A stretch of 13,693 nt of DNA, taken from positions 1 through 13,693 of the forward strand of contig CAYYNP010000271.1 of assembly GCA_964472545.1 (NCBI GenBank), given 5' to 3'. A program made the position numbers and the translations under genes. The stretch comes from CAYYNP01 sp964472545. Lineage in GTDB: Bacteria; Planctomycetota; Planctomycetia; Pirellulales; Thermoguttaceae. The notes below the pieces were generated by a model. The model ran no database searches, was not told the DNA's origin, and was given only the letters and a program-made list of their open reading frames with translations. Of this stretch, positions 5,703 through 13,439 are shown piece after piece; the stretch's first letter is position 1, and every line of letters starts with the position of its first letter.

Positions 5703-7742
5703 TCAGCGCTGCAGGCATTGTTCGAGCAGTGCGTCGATTTGCTCGGCCACCTCGGAGCCGTCTGCGATCAGCCGCCGGGCTTCACGAAACTCGTGGGCTG
5801 CCTCGGTCAGGTTGCCCTGCCGCGAGAGGATGATGCCCAAGGCGACGCGCGCCCGAACGTGTGTCGGATCGACCGCCAGCGCGGCCCGATGATGTTCCGC
5901 TGCCTCGTCGAGCGAACCGCGCACGAAGAGCACGTTGGCCAAGTAGAAGTGTGCCACCACGGCGTTCGGGCGAATCGCCAGCGCCGCGCGGCTGTGGTAC
6001 TTCGCCTCGTCGAGTTGCCCCTGTGAGAACGCCACCACGGCCAGATTCTCGTGCGCCGCAACCCGATTGTGGACGTCGTCGAGGACTGCGCGAAAATGGA
6101 CGGCGGCCTCGTCGTGGGCGTCTTGTTTGAGCAACAGACGCCCCAGCGCGAGGTGGGCCGGCGCGCAATCGGGAGCGTGCTCGAGCACCGTGCGATACTC
6201 CTCGGCGGCCCGGTCCACGTCGCCGCGGCGCGATGCCAATTCGGCCACCATGCAGCGCACCAGCGGCCAGCGCGGGTTTCGCTTCAGCGCGGCCGCCAGC
6301 ACGTCGCCGGCTTCGTCCGTGCGGCCCGCCGCATCCAGGGAAATCGCCAACGTGCGGTGTAGTTCCGGATGGTCCGGGTGGTCCGCCAACGCCTCGCGAT
6401 AGAGCGCAATGGCCGCCTCGTGTTCACCGCGCGCAGCCAACAGGAACGCCCGATTCTGCCGGGCCGTCACGCTACGCGGATTGACGTCGAGGGCGCGCGT
6501 CAGCAACGCCTCATCGTCGCGCCAGTAGCCGGTCTGCACGAAGCTCAGCCCCGCGATTAGGGCAAGCACGGCGGCGACGGGCGCCCACGCCCTGCGGCCT
6601 TCACAACGCGACAAGCATCCCGCCAACGCCAAGGCCGGCCCCAACAGGGCAAGGTAGAGGTATCGATCGGCCACCGTCGAAATACGTTGAAAATCAAAGG
6701 GCACGAGCCCCGACACCGGCAACAGCCAGGCGACAAAGACGGCCGCCGCGGTCAGCCACAGGCGTCGGTTTCGCAAACTCGCCAGCAGGGCGACGATCCC
6801 CACCGGGAGGACCCATGTGGCGTAAAACCACCAGTGTCCCATCACCCACTCCGGCGAGCGGCCGTAGTCCGGGCCGCATTGTAGCGGCAGGAAGAGCTTT
6901 GCCGTGGAAAAGGCCAATGCGTCGCCCGCCAGCAGCAGTCGAGCCCAAATCGGCGGTACCATCGGCAGCGTTGCATCCGGCTGCTGGAGCTTTGTCAATA
7001 CGACCCACGCGGCCGCCAGCGCCACCGCCGGACTCATCCGCAGCAGCACGCGGCCGAAGGCACGACGCAAAAGGCCCCATTCGATCGCGCCGGCCAACAA
7101 CGGTACGGCCACGGCCGCGGGCTTGCACAACAGCGCCAGCACGAACGACGTACCGGCCGCCACGTAGCAGACGACCGACGTGCTTCGACGCACGCCCGCC
7201 ACGGCCGACGACGACAAGTAGAGCCAAACGGCCGTCAGCGAGAACAGACCACAAAGCAGGCCACGGGTCTCCGAAACCCAGGCCACCGACTCGACCTGCA
7301 CCGGGTGCAGCGCAAACAGCAAGGCGCCGGCGCACGCGGCCGCGTCGTGGTGAACCAAGCTGCGGAGGATGCCGAAGGCCAACAGCACGCACGCCCAATG
7401 CAGCACCAGATTGCCGAGGTGGAATACGGCCGGGTTGGGCCTTGTGCCCACGCCGTCCGGCGCGGGCCGGCGCGCGATGGATGCCTCGGCTGCGAAGAAC
7501 GTGTAGCTCAACGGGATGTAGAGCCCGGCGTAGGGACGCCGCCAGAACTCACCGACGTTCGACGCGCTGACCGGATCCAACAGCGGATTGGCCACCACGT
7601 GCTGCGGGTCGTCCCAGATGACGAATTGATGCCGAACGACTTGGCCGTAAACGGCCACGATCGCCACCGTCAGCAGCGCCGCAGCCAACCAACCGCGGCG
7701 GCGCGAACGACTCCCGGCAATCGGCGGACCGTCGAGATCCAT
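5703..7742 (-). CDS. TMTC-like multispanning membrane protein with C-terminal TPR domain
   Basis: A 679-residue protein in two halves. Residues about 18-405 hold roughly ten membrane helices. The first helix is followed by FVIWDDPQHV, whose paired Asp44-Asp45 sits where GT-C glycosyltransferases carry their catalytic or metal-binding acidic pair. ALHPVQVESVAWVSETRGLL (145-163) and VADRYLYL (358-365) match the family seen in eukaryotic TMTC O-mannosyltransferases and in many bacterial TPR proteins. Residues about 424-660 form six or seven 34-residue TPRs with the usual Ala/Gly/Tyr spacing (e.g. LANVLFVRGSLDEAAEHHRAAL). By analogy it might transfer a sugar from a lipid carrier to exported proteins, but bacterial members are mostly uncharacterised. 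The ATG at 7742 has no clear Shine-Dalgarno; it gives a short basic N-terminus (SRSRRRG) that fits a cytoplasmic start. The gene is 63 bases downstream of a response regulator on the same strand and may share its transcript. Confidence 0.8.
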   Translation of the reverse strand: MDLDGPPIAGSRSRRRGWLAAALLTVAIVAVYGQVVRHQFVIWDDPQHVVANPLLDPVSASNVGEFWRRPYAGLYIPLSYTFFAAEASIARRPAPDGVGTRPNPAVFHLGNLVLHWACVLLAFGILRSLVHHDAAACAGALLFALHPVQVESVAWVSETRGLLCGLFSLTAVWLYLSSSAVAGVRRSTSVVCYVAAGTSFVLALLCKPAAVAVPLLAGAIEWGLLRRAFGRVLLRMSPAVALAAAWVVLTKLQQPDATLPMVPPIWARLLLAGDALAFSTAKLFLPLQCGPDYGRSPEWVMGHWWFYATWVLPVGIVALLASLRNRRLWLTAAAVFVAWLLPVSGLVPFDFQRISTVADRYLYLALLGPALALAGCLSRCEGRRAWAPVAAVLALIAGLSFVQTGYWRDDEALLTRALDVNPRSVTARQNRAFLLAARGEHEAAIALYREALADHPDHPELHRTLAISLDAAGRTDEAGDVLAAALKRNPRWPLVRCMVAELASRRGDVDRAAEEYRTVLEHAPDCAPAHLALGRLLLKQDAHDEAAVHFRAVLDDVHNRVAAHENLAVVAFSQGQLDEAKYHSRAALAIRPNAVVAHFYLANVLFVRGSLDEAAEHHRAALAVDPTHVRARVALGIILSRQGNLTEAAHEFREARRLIADGSEVAEQIDALLEQCLQR

Positions 7743-7764
7743 GCGAAAACCAACCCGGCGCAGC

Positions 7765-7791
7765 GCACGGCAGCGTCACCTTCCGCCGTGC
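7765..7791. other. 7-bp hairpin between response regulator and TPR gene
   Basis: GCACGGC (7765-7771) pairs perfectly with GCCGTGC (7785-7791) around a 13-base loop, inside the 63-base gap. On the minus strand it follows the regulator's stop by about 14 bases and ends about 22 bases before the TPR start. A T-tract does not follow directly. It could be a partial terminator, an mRNA-processing or attenuation stem, or chance in GC-rich DNA. Confidence 0.35.
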
Positions 7792-7805
7792 AGAGGGCCG
7801 ACCTG

Positions 7806-8438
7806 TTAGACCAGACCTTTGCGGAGCGCCCAGACCGCAGCCTGAGTTCGATCTCGCACGTCGATCTTCCGCATCAGGTTCTGCACGTGTTCCTTGACCG
7901 TCTCGACGCTGATTTCCAGCGACCGGGCAATTTCCTTGTTGCTTAAGCCCAACGCGATGTGGCGCAGCACCTGGGTTTCGCGCTGTGTCAGTGGCACGTC
8001 GTCGTCGTCGATCACCTGGCGGATCTTCATCGTCCGAGCGATTCGCCGCATGGCGCCTTCGGGGCAGGGCGATTCGTCGCGAGAGGCGGCCGTGATCGTG
8101 GCAATCAGGTTCTCGCGGGGGGAACCCTTTAGCACGTAGTCGGCGGCTCCCAGCGCCACGGCACGGGCGATGTACGTGGGATTGTCGTACGTCGAAAGCA
8201 GCACCACGCGGCTGTTCGGCACCTTGTTCTTCAGCTTGTCCAAAACCGACAAGCCGTCGCCGTCCGGCATCCGCACGTCAAGCAGGATGACGTCCGGTTG
8301 GTGCTTTTCGGCTTGCTCAACGGCCTCGCGGCCGCTGGCCGCCTCGGCAACGATCTCGATGTCGGTACCGTCTAGCAGACAAGCCAATCCGGTCCGAACG
8401 ACTGGGTGGTCGTCGGCCACCAAAAGTCTGATACTCAT
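7806..8438 (-). CDS. NarL/FixJ-family response regulator
   Basis: A 210-residue two-domain transcription regulator. The receiver (1-120) has the acidic pair Asp9-Asp10, phosphoacceptor Asp54 in ILLDVRMPDGDG, switch residue Ser82 (LLSTYD), Tyr101 and Lys104 (YVLKG). A short linker leads to a LuxR-type HTH (about 148-208) with LTQRETQVLRHIALGLSNKE and the recognition helix ISVETVKEHVQNLMRKI. All phosphorylation residues are intact, so it should be a phosphorylation-controlled DNA-binding protein. The ATG at 8438 is preceded by GGGAG with a 6-base gap. No kinase is adjacent; the only kinase in the window is of the HisKA class and about 3 kb away on the other strand, whereas NarL types usually partner HisKA_3 kinases. 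The TPR membrane gene just downstream is the obvious candidate for co-expression. Confidence 0.93.
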   Translation of the reverse strand: MSIRLLVADDHPVVRTGLACLLDGTDIEIVAEAASGREAVEQAEKHQPDVILLDVRMPDGDGLSVLDKLKNKVPNSRVVLLSTYDNPTYIARAVALGAADYVLKGSPRENLIATITAASRDESPCPEGAMRRIARTMKIRQVIDDDDVPLTQRETQVLRHIALGLSNKEIARSLEISVETVKEHVQNLMRKIDVRDRTQAAVWALRKGLV

Positions 8439-8444
8439 CAGGTT

Positions 8445-8449
8445 CTCCC
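8445..8449 (-). promoter_or_regulatory. Ribosome binding site GGGAG of the response regulator
   Basis: CTCCC on the plus strand reads GGGAG on the minus strand, 6 bases before the ATG at 8438. It supports that start. Confidence 0.7.
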
Positions 8450-8587
8450 AACAGCGGTTGTGGCTGACACACGATCTAACAGGGGCACACTCCCCTCCTT
8501 CTCGAATCCCTGCCCCAGGCCGCCTTGACGCGGTCGTCGAGTAGATTCGGTGCCAGCCCCGACAGCTCCAAATACCATGTTAGTAGG

Positions 8588-8617
8588 ATTATTCGGGCCG
8601 AACAGCCCTTAATTCAA
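8588..8617 (-). promoter_or_regulatory. Possible promoter of the response regulator
   Basis: On the minus strand TTGAAT (8617-8612) and AATAAT (8593-8588) match the -35 and -10 consensus at 4 and 5 of 6 positions with an 18-base spacer. The spacer contains a GGGCT...GGCCC inverted repeat that could be an operator. It is a weak call, made mainly because the area is AT-richer than its surroundings. Confidence 0.3.
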
Positions 8618-8760
8618 GTTAGATAACACCCCTCTCAGAAGCGTCGAACGGGGGGGTTTTCTTCGTCGTCTGAGTAGTATAACTTACCGAAGTCGAAGGG
8701 ATAGGGGGATCCTCGATAATTCTTGCTCGACGGTCGCAAAACGTGTGCGAAAGCCGCCCC

Positions 8761-10092
8761 CTACTGAGAATCCCACCATACTTCCAGCCCGGCTTCGCGC
8801 AACCAGGTGGACACTTCTGCGGGCGTGCGGTCGTCGCTGACGGGAAACTGCCTGCCGTCACCCCCCGGTATTTCTGTATCGTACCCACCTGGAACAGTGG
8901 AGCTTCCTGCACTCATCTGAGTAATGCAGACGCCCGCAAGGCGACTCCGCAGCGACACGGACTCCCTAGTCGATAGAACCAGTTCGGCCTTGGGGAAGGC
9001 CATTCGCAGCGCACAGTACAGACGCACAAACCTCTGGTCGTCGACCGGATACGGCACGTCGAAGTCGATCGGCGCCTCGTGAATGCGCGGCAGACTGAAT
9101 GCCAGGGCTCGGTCGGGGAAGCGTGACTGGAGGTATGCCCCGTGGCGCATCAAGGCCCCGAGATCCTCCACCGGGTCGGCCAATCCGAGCAGAATCCCCA
9201 GCCCCAGCCGCCGCATGCCGGCTTCGGCCGCCCGCTGCAATCCCTCCAAACGCCAGTCGAACGACGCCTTGCTCCCTTGGGCGTGATAGAGCGTGTATAG
9301 CCCTTCGTCGTAGGTCTCCTGATAGAGGGTCACACCACTTACGCCGGCCTCGGCCAATTCGGCGTAGTCGGCGGTGGATTGGGGCGCGATTTCGACGGTT
9401 ACCGTGACGTTTCGATCGATCAGGGCGCGAGAGACTTCCGCAAAATAGGAGGTTCTGGTCAGCCGCGGGAAGTCTCCCGAGACTAGCAAGATGTGGCGGA
9501 TCCCCCGCTGGATGAGGATCTCGGCCTGGGCGACTGCCTCGCCCACGCTCAAATGACGCCGCGCGATCGTGCCGGCGCCGCGGAAGCCGCAATAGGCACA
9601 GTGGTTGCTGCAGTGACTGGACAGATAGAGCGGGGCGTAGAGCAAGACGCGTCGGGCAGACTTGCCGCGGAAAGACGCTTCGGTCAGAGTGGCCGCCCGC
9701 CGAACGGCTTGTTGCAAAGGAAAGTCCTCTGCGACGCACTCCAGCGCCTCGTCGATCGAGCCGTCGTCGCCGGAGGACGTGCGGATTGCATTTCGCGTGT
9801 CCCGGGGCGGCCTGGTTGCCCGCCCGGCAACCTCGTTGGCCAGTAGATCCCAGGCATCGGCCAGAGCGGAAACCTCCGGGGGCATCTGGCCGGCTGCCGC
9901 GTCGAGCAGACGATATCGCCACCGCTCGAGCTTCGAGGCCAAGATGCGGCGGCCCTCGGCCGAAATCTCCTCTTCGCCGGCGCGAATCCGCTGGGCCTGT
10001 TCCCATAGCGACAGCCCGTCTCCGGGGGCCAAGCCAACGGCTCGCAGCCAGCCGGCCAAGGTCTCAAGCGGCGGTTGTAGGTCAATGCTCAT
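8761..10092 (-). CDS. ThiH-like radical SAM enzyme (2-iminoacetate synthase family), N-terminally extended
   Basis: A 443-residue radical SAM protein. APLYLSSHCSNHCAYCGF (153-170) contains the CxxxCxxC cluster ligands Cys161, Cys165 and Cys168. The barrel carries segments diagnostic of the ThiH/HydG family: LLVSGD (202-207), LYQETYDEGLYTLYH (256-270), FDWRLEG (278-284) and LGILLGL (298-304). The C-terminus has LSTRES, SAGSSTVPGGY (394-404) and QF...DDR. ThiH cleaves tyrosine to dehydroglycine (2-iminoacetate) for the thiamine thiazole; HydG makes CO and cyanide from it. HydG's extra C-terminal cysteine cluster is absent, which favours ThiH. The cluster begins at residue 161, whereas in E. coli ThiH it is near residue 85, so there are about 75 extra N-terminal residues of unknown role, mostly helical. 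The ATG at 10092 lacks a Shine-Dalgarno; an in-frame TTG at 10164 would add 24 residues and is less likely. No thiamine or hydrogenase genes are adjacent. Confidence 0.8.
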   Translation of the reverse strand: MSIDLQPPLETLAGWLRAVGLAPGDGLSLWEQAQRIRAGEEEISAEGRRILASKLERWRYRLLDAAAGQMPPEVSALADAWDLLANEVAGRATRPPRDTRNAIRTSSGDDGSIDEALECVAEDFPLQQAVRRAATLTEASFRGKSARRVLLYAPLYLSSHCSNHCAYCGFRGAGTIARRHLSVGEAVAQAEILIQRGIRHILLVSGDFPRLTRTSYFAEVSRALIDRNVTVTVEIAPQSTADYAELAEAGVSGVTLYQETYDEGLYTLYHAQGSKASFDWRLEGLQRAAEAGMRRLGLGILLGLADPVEDLGALMRHGAYLQSRFPDRALAFSLPRIHEAPIDFDVPYPVDDQRFVRLYCALRMAFPKAELVLSTRESVSLRSRLAGVCITQMSAGSSTVPGGYDTEIPGGDGRQFPVSDDRTPAEVSTWLREAGLEVWWDSQ

Positions 10093-10109
10093 GCGGTTTT
10101 TGAATGTAG

Positions 10110-10122
10110 AGGGCCAGGCCCT
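10110..10122. promoter_or_regulatory. 13-bp palindrome before the ThiH-like gene
   Basis: AGGGCC-A-GGCCCT is a perfect palindrome about a single central base, 18-30 bases upstream of the minus-strand ATG at 10092. The one-base centre suits a dimeric repressor site better than a hairpin. In GC-rich DNA such a site can occur by chance. Confidence 0.2.
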
Positions 10123-10241
10123 TAGGTGCCCTTCTGTGGAGTGGTGCTCGCCGTGTTCTGCCAAACCATCATATCGGCGGCGGCCCCTTTGTCACAGGCG
10201 TGCCGTTTCACGCACGTGCTGTCACACGCACTACGCAACGA

Positions 10242-10269
10242 TTGGCGCCCGCCCGGCGACCGCTATACT
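10242..10269 (+). promoter_or_regulatory. Possible promoter of the propeller/PHP gene
   Basis: TTGGCG (10242-10247) and TATACT (10264-10269) are spaced by 16 bases. The -10 matches 5 of 6 consensus positions; the -35 matches only its first three bases well. Transcription from about 10276 would give a 40-base leader with a good Shine-Dalgarno. Confidence 0.4.
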
Positions 10270-10302
10270 GCGCCTGGGGATTCCGCAGGCGGTCTGGCCT
10301 CT

Positions 10303-10307
10303 GGGAG
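10303..10307 (+). promoter_or_regulatory. Ribosome binding site GGGAG that decides the start at 10315
   Basis: GGGAG lies 7 bases before the ATG at 10315. That ATG opens directly onto a basic and hydrophobic anchor (MSRRYVLLASGIVML), whereas the frame's 63 upstream codons are low-complexity intergenic translation without a ribosome site. Confidence 0.7.
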
Positions 10308-10314
10308 ATGGATA

Positions 10315-13300
10315 ATGAGCCGACGATACGTTCTGCTGGCTTCGGGTATCGTGATGCTGGGAGTGGGAGTCTGGCTGCTGGTCGATCGGCTGACTTCCTA
10401 CGCCCAGGAAAGCCGCACGTGGCAGAAGACCGACCCTTCGTTGGCGGAAGACCTCGGCCAGGCAATCACTGCCACGATCCCGCAGGGACTGGTGACGCTA
10501 CGGGTCGATTTCAAGAGCCTGGGTAGGGCGCAGAACAGGACCCCCACGCCTTGGGACGGCAAACTGACCGTCTCCGGCGGGCGTTTGAGGCAGATTCGGC
10601 TCTGGCAGGATGATCCTCGCAACAGCATCGACGGCAACGCCTGGAAGCTGACCACACAGCGGAGTATCCCTTGGAACCGTGTCCAGCGGGCACGCGGCCA
10701 CAAGGCCATGCCGCTGCAAGACGGGGCCATCGTGATCGAACTGGCCGGGACGGCCGACGACACGGAGCTTCAGTTCGAGACGCTTCAGGGGAACTTCACG
10801 GTCGCGCTTCGCGACGTCGCGCTGGGGGCGAAGAAGGGCTTTCTCAGCGGCCTGGCGCAGATCTCACGGATGCCGAATTCGGCGATGATCCTCTCGGCGT
10901 CGACCGAAGACGACTTTCCTTCCGCGGCGGTGGCCCCCGACGGTCGGCTCTACGTGGCCTACGTTGCATTCACGCACGGCGAGGATTTTCGCAAGCGAGC
11001 CCAACTGCCCCAGACACCGGACGATTGGGACGAGTTGCTGGCGCCGGCCGGCGGCGATCAGGTGTTGCTGCTGCGCCTCGACGGCGAGCAGTGGACCGGT
11101 CCGATGGCCGTGACGCCGCCGGGCCAAGACGTCTATCGCACGGCCATGGCGGTCGACGGCGATGGCCGGGCGTGGGTCGTCTGGTCGGCCACGCAAGACG
11201 GCAATTGGGACCTCTTCGCACGATACCTCGACGGCGACCGGTGGTCCGACGAACTACGGCTGACGACCGATGCCGGCCCGGATACGTTTCCCGTGGCCGC
11301 CACCGACAGTTCCGGCAACGTCTGGATCGCGTGGCAGGCGTTTCGCGGCGGAAACTCCGACATCCTGGCGATTCGCCAAGACGGCGACCGCTTCGGCGAA
11401 CCGATTGTGGTGGCCGACGTCGAGGCGAATCTCTGGACGCCCGCGGTGGCGGCATCCTCCGACGGGCAAGTGGCGGTCGCCTGGGACAGCTACGAGAACG
11501 GCAACTACGACGTTTATTGCCGCGTCTACTCCGGCGAGCAGTTTGGCGACACGATTCCGATTGCCGTGACCGATCAGGCCGAGACGCGGCCGGCGGCCGC
11601 GTTCGACAAGCAGAACCGACTCTGGCTGGCGTACGAACAGTCGCCGGTGGGGTGGGGAAAGGACTGGGGCGCTCTCGAGCAGACCGGCACGGCGCTCTAT
11701 CGCGGCCGCACGGTGGCGGTTCGCGTTTGGGCGGACAAGCAACTGCATCAACCGGCCGACGATCCTGCGCATGCCTTCTCGCCCTGGCTGCGAACCGCCT
11801 CGCAGAAGGGCCGCGGCGGCAACCTGGCCGTGCCGCGGTTGGCCGCCGATGCTTCCGGACGCATCTGGCTGGCCGTGCGAAGCTCCCGCCTGGGCACGCG
11901 CACGGGCGTGGGAACGACGTGGTTCGAGCACGTCGCCTGGTACGAGGGAGATCGCTGGTCGAACGAGATCGTCTGCCGAGAGACGGACAACGTCCTCGAC
12001 AATCGTCCGGCGCTGGTGGCTCAAGCCGACGGCCGCGTGGTGATGGTCAACTCGGCCGACGGGCGTTCGGCCGCTGCGGGGCGTTTGCCCCAATGGTTGG
12101 TTCGCGAGTTACGTCAGGACGGGCAGCAGATTGCGCAGAAGCCGCCGCAGTCGCGATGGCCGGACGCGGTGAACAACGAATTGATGATGGCCGAATTCGG
12201 CCCGGTGGCCGGCGGAGCGGCGGCCCTGCCGGCCAGTTTGGAACCGGTCGATACCGCCCATGCGGCGACTCCCGACGAGCCGGACTTTGCCGCGGCGGCC
12301 GAGAAGGAAGCCCGCGACGTAGCCCGAGCCCGGGCCGCGCGAACGACGCTCGGCGACAAGACGCTGCGGCTGTGGCGAGGCGAGTTCCATCGCCATACGG
12401 AGCTTTCCGGCGACGGCGGCGGCGACGGGCTGTTGTTGGATATGTGGCGCTATGGAATCGACGCCGCGGCGCTGGACTGGATCGGCAACGGCGACCACGA
12501 CAACGGCGGCGGGCGGGAATACTCCTGGTGGATCACCCAAAAGACCACCGACATGTTCCAGCTTCCCGGCGTGTTTACCCCAATGTATACCTACGAGCGA
12601 AGCTGCAGCTATCCCGACGGCCACCGCAACGTGGTCTTTCCGCGGCGGGGGATTCGCACGTTGCCGCGGTTGGCGGGCGGCCGGGGCAAGGCGATGGACG
12701 AACTGTCCCAAGACGCCGAACGCCCACACACGCCGGACACGCAGATGCTCTACGACTACCTCCGCCATTTCGACGGCATTTGTGCCAGCCACACCAGCGG
12801 GACCGACATGGGCACCGACTGGCGCGACAACGACCCGAAGGTCGAACCGATCGTCGAGATCTACCAGGGCTGCCGCCAGAGCTACGAGATGCCCGGCGCT
12901 CCGCGGAGCAATACGGCGGAACACTCGCTGGGCGGCTGGCGTCCGTTCGGGTTCGTGTCGCTGGCATTGAAGAAGGGCTTTCGGCTGGGTTTCCAGGCCT
13001 CCAGCGACCATATCTCCACGCATATCAGTTACTGCAACGTCTGGGTGGAAGAACCCACGCGCGAGGCGATCTTTGCCGCGATGAAGGCCCGGCACGTCTA
13101 CGGCGCCACCGACAACATCATTGCCGACGTGCAATGCGGCGACCACTTCATGGGCGACGAGTTCGAGACCGACGTCAAGCCAAAGCTGCGCATTCACCTC
13201 ATCGGCACCGGGCCGTTCGCCAAGGTCCAGGTGGTCAAAGACGGCGTCTACGTCCACAGCACCCGGCCGGGCGAGTCGGAGGTCCGCTTCGAGTGGACCG

Positions 13301-13407
13301 ATTTCGCTCCCACCGCCGGCAAGACCTCTTACTACTACGTCCGCGGCGAGCAGGAGGACGGCGAGTTGGTTTGGGTTTCGCCGATGTGGATAACGTACAA
13401 ACCTTGA
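10315..13407 (+). CDS. Membrane-anchored beta-propeller-like / PHP-type (DUF3604-like) metallo-phosphoesterase fusion
   Basis: A 1030-residue protein. Residues 5-25 are an uncleaved signal anchor, so the rest is probably periplasmic. Residues about 50-190 form a beta-rich domain I do not recognise. Residues about 195-585 carry seven copies of a DGR-x-W-hydrophobic-AW-type motif, starting near 209, 283, 333, 383, 433, 514 and 572; the middle four sit exactly 50 residues apart. This fits a beta-propeller (sialidase- or YVTN-like). After a charged linker (about 600-680), residues 683-1030 form a PHP-like domain. It has HRHT (His692, His694), GNGDHDN (Asp727, His728, Asp729), Glu761, His770, ASHTSGTD (His826), IVEIYQG (Glu848) and SSDHISTH (Asp898, His899, His903), a set that suits a multi-metal hydrolase. 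A final beta domain (about 945-1030) resembles the tail of DUF3604 proteins. Metal-dependent phosphoester hydrolysis is a family inference and the substrate is unknown. It is transcribed divergently from the ThiH-like gene. Confidence 0.75.
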   Translation: MSRRYVLLASGIVMLGVGVWLLVDRLTSYAQESRTWQKTDPSLAEDLGQAITATIPQGLVTLRVDFKSLGRAQNRTPTPWDGKLTVSGGRLRQIRLWQDDPRNSIDGNAWKLTTQRSIPWNRVQRARGHKAMPLQDGAIVIELAGTADDTELQFETLQGNFTVALRDVALGAKKGFLSGLAQISRMPNSAMILSASTEDDFPSAAVAPDGRLYVAYVAFTHGEDFRKRAQLPQTPDDWDELLAPAGGDQVLLLRLDGEQWTGPMAVTPPGQDVYRTAMAVDGDGRAWVVWSATQDGNWDLFARYLDGDRWSDELRLTTDAGPDTFPVAATDSSGNVWIAWQAFRGGNSDILAIRQDGDRFGEPIVVADVEANLWTPAVAASSDGQVAVAWDSYENGNYDVYCRVYSGEQFGDTIPIAVTDQAETRPAAAFDKQNRLWLAYEQSPVGWGKDWGALEQTGTALYRGRTVAVRVWADKQLHQPADDPAHAFSPWLRTASQKGRGGNLAVPRLAADASGRIWLAVRSSRLGTRTGVGTTWFEHVAWYEGDRWSNEIVCRETDNVLDNRPALVAQADGRVVMVNSADGRSAAAGRLPQWLVRELRQDGQQIAQKPPQSRWPDAVNNELMMAEFGPVAGGAAALPASLEPVDTAHAATPDEPDFAAAAEKEARDVARARAARTTLGDKTLRLWRGEFHRHTELSGDGGGDGLLLDMWRYGIDAAALDWIGNGDHDNGGGREYSWWITQKTTDMFQLPGVFTPMYTYERSCSYPDGHRNVVFPRRGIRTLPRLAGGRGKAMDELSQDAERPHTPDTQMLYDYLRHFDGICASHTSGTDMGTDWRDNDPKVEPIVEIYQGCRQSYEMPGAPRSNTAEHSLGGWRPFGFVSLALKKGFRLGFQASSDHISTHISYCNVWVEEPTREAIFAAMKARHVYGATDNIIADVQCGDHFMGDEFETDVKPKLRIHLIGTGPFAKVQVVKDGVYVHSTRPGESEVRFEWTDFAPTAGKTSYYYVRGEQEDGELVWVSPMWITYKP

Positions 13408-13413
13408 TCGGGT

Positions 13414-13439
13414 CCGCCCGTATTATCTCGACGGGACGG
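13414..13439 (+). terminator. Terminator-like hairpin after the propeller/PHP gene
   Basis: CCGCCCGT (13414-13421) pairs with ACGGGACGG (13431-13439) with one bulged A (13436) and a 9-base loop, starting 6 bases after the stop. No T-tract follows, so intrinsic termination would be inefficient; it may instead protect the 3' end. Confidence 0.35.

Larger units (their letters stand above)
8439..8760. other. 322-base non-coding spacer
   Basis: This stretch lies between the end of the ThiH-like gene (8761) and the start of the response regulator (8438), both on the minus strand. It is less GC-rich than its surroundings around 8575-8630 and 8670-8730. I see no credible gene. It holds a possible minus-strand promoter (8588-8617) and two small stems: AGGGG/CCCCT at 8481-8496 with a 6-base loop, in the regulator's leader, and TCGCA/TGCGA at 8734-8750 with a 7-base loop just after the ThiH-like gene. 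Neither stem has a T-tract. The long leader (about 140 bases if the promoter is right) leaves room for post-transcriptional control, but no known riboswitch is recognisable. Confidence 0.6.

Noticed and set aside
2746..8438. Treating the histidine kinase and the response regulator as a two-component pair.
   Set aside because: They are about 3 kb apart on opposite strands with two genes between them. The kinase is HisKA class, while NarL/FixJ regulators usually pair with HisKA_3 kinases.
8619..8912. A 97-codon minus-strand frame spanning the 322-base spacer and the end of the ThiH-like gene.
   Set aside because: Its translation is low-complexity and unlike any family, and it overlaps the well-supported C-terminus of the ThiH-like protein in another frame.
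8761..10092. Calling the radical SAM gene HydG.
   Set aside because: The C-terminal CxxC-type auxiliary cluster that HydG needs is absent: the protein ends shortly after the PGGY...DDR segment.
10126..10314. A 63-residue N-terminal extension of the propeller/PHP protein.
   Set aside because: It has no ribosome site, would run through the likely promoter and has no family-like sequence; the ATG at 10315 has GGGAG and opens onto a membrane anchor.
10093..10314. A TPP riboswitch before the ThiH-like gene.
   Set aside because: I could not find the conserved CTGAGA core or the paired thi-box arms in the leader on the minus strand.
12109..13257. A 382-codon minus-strand frame inside the propeller/PHP gene.
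   Set aside because: It is antisense to well-defined metal-ligand motifs, has no ribosome site and shows no recognisable family; a codon-bias shadow.
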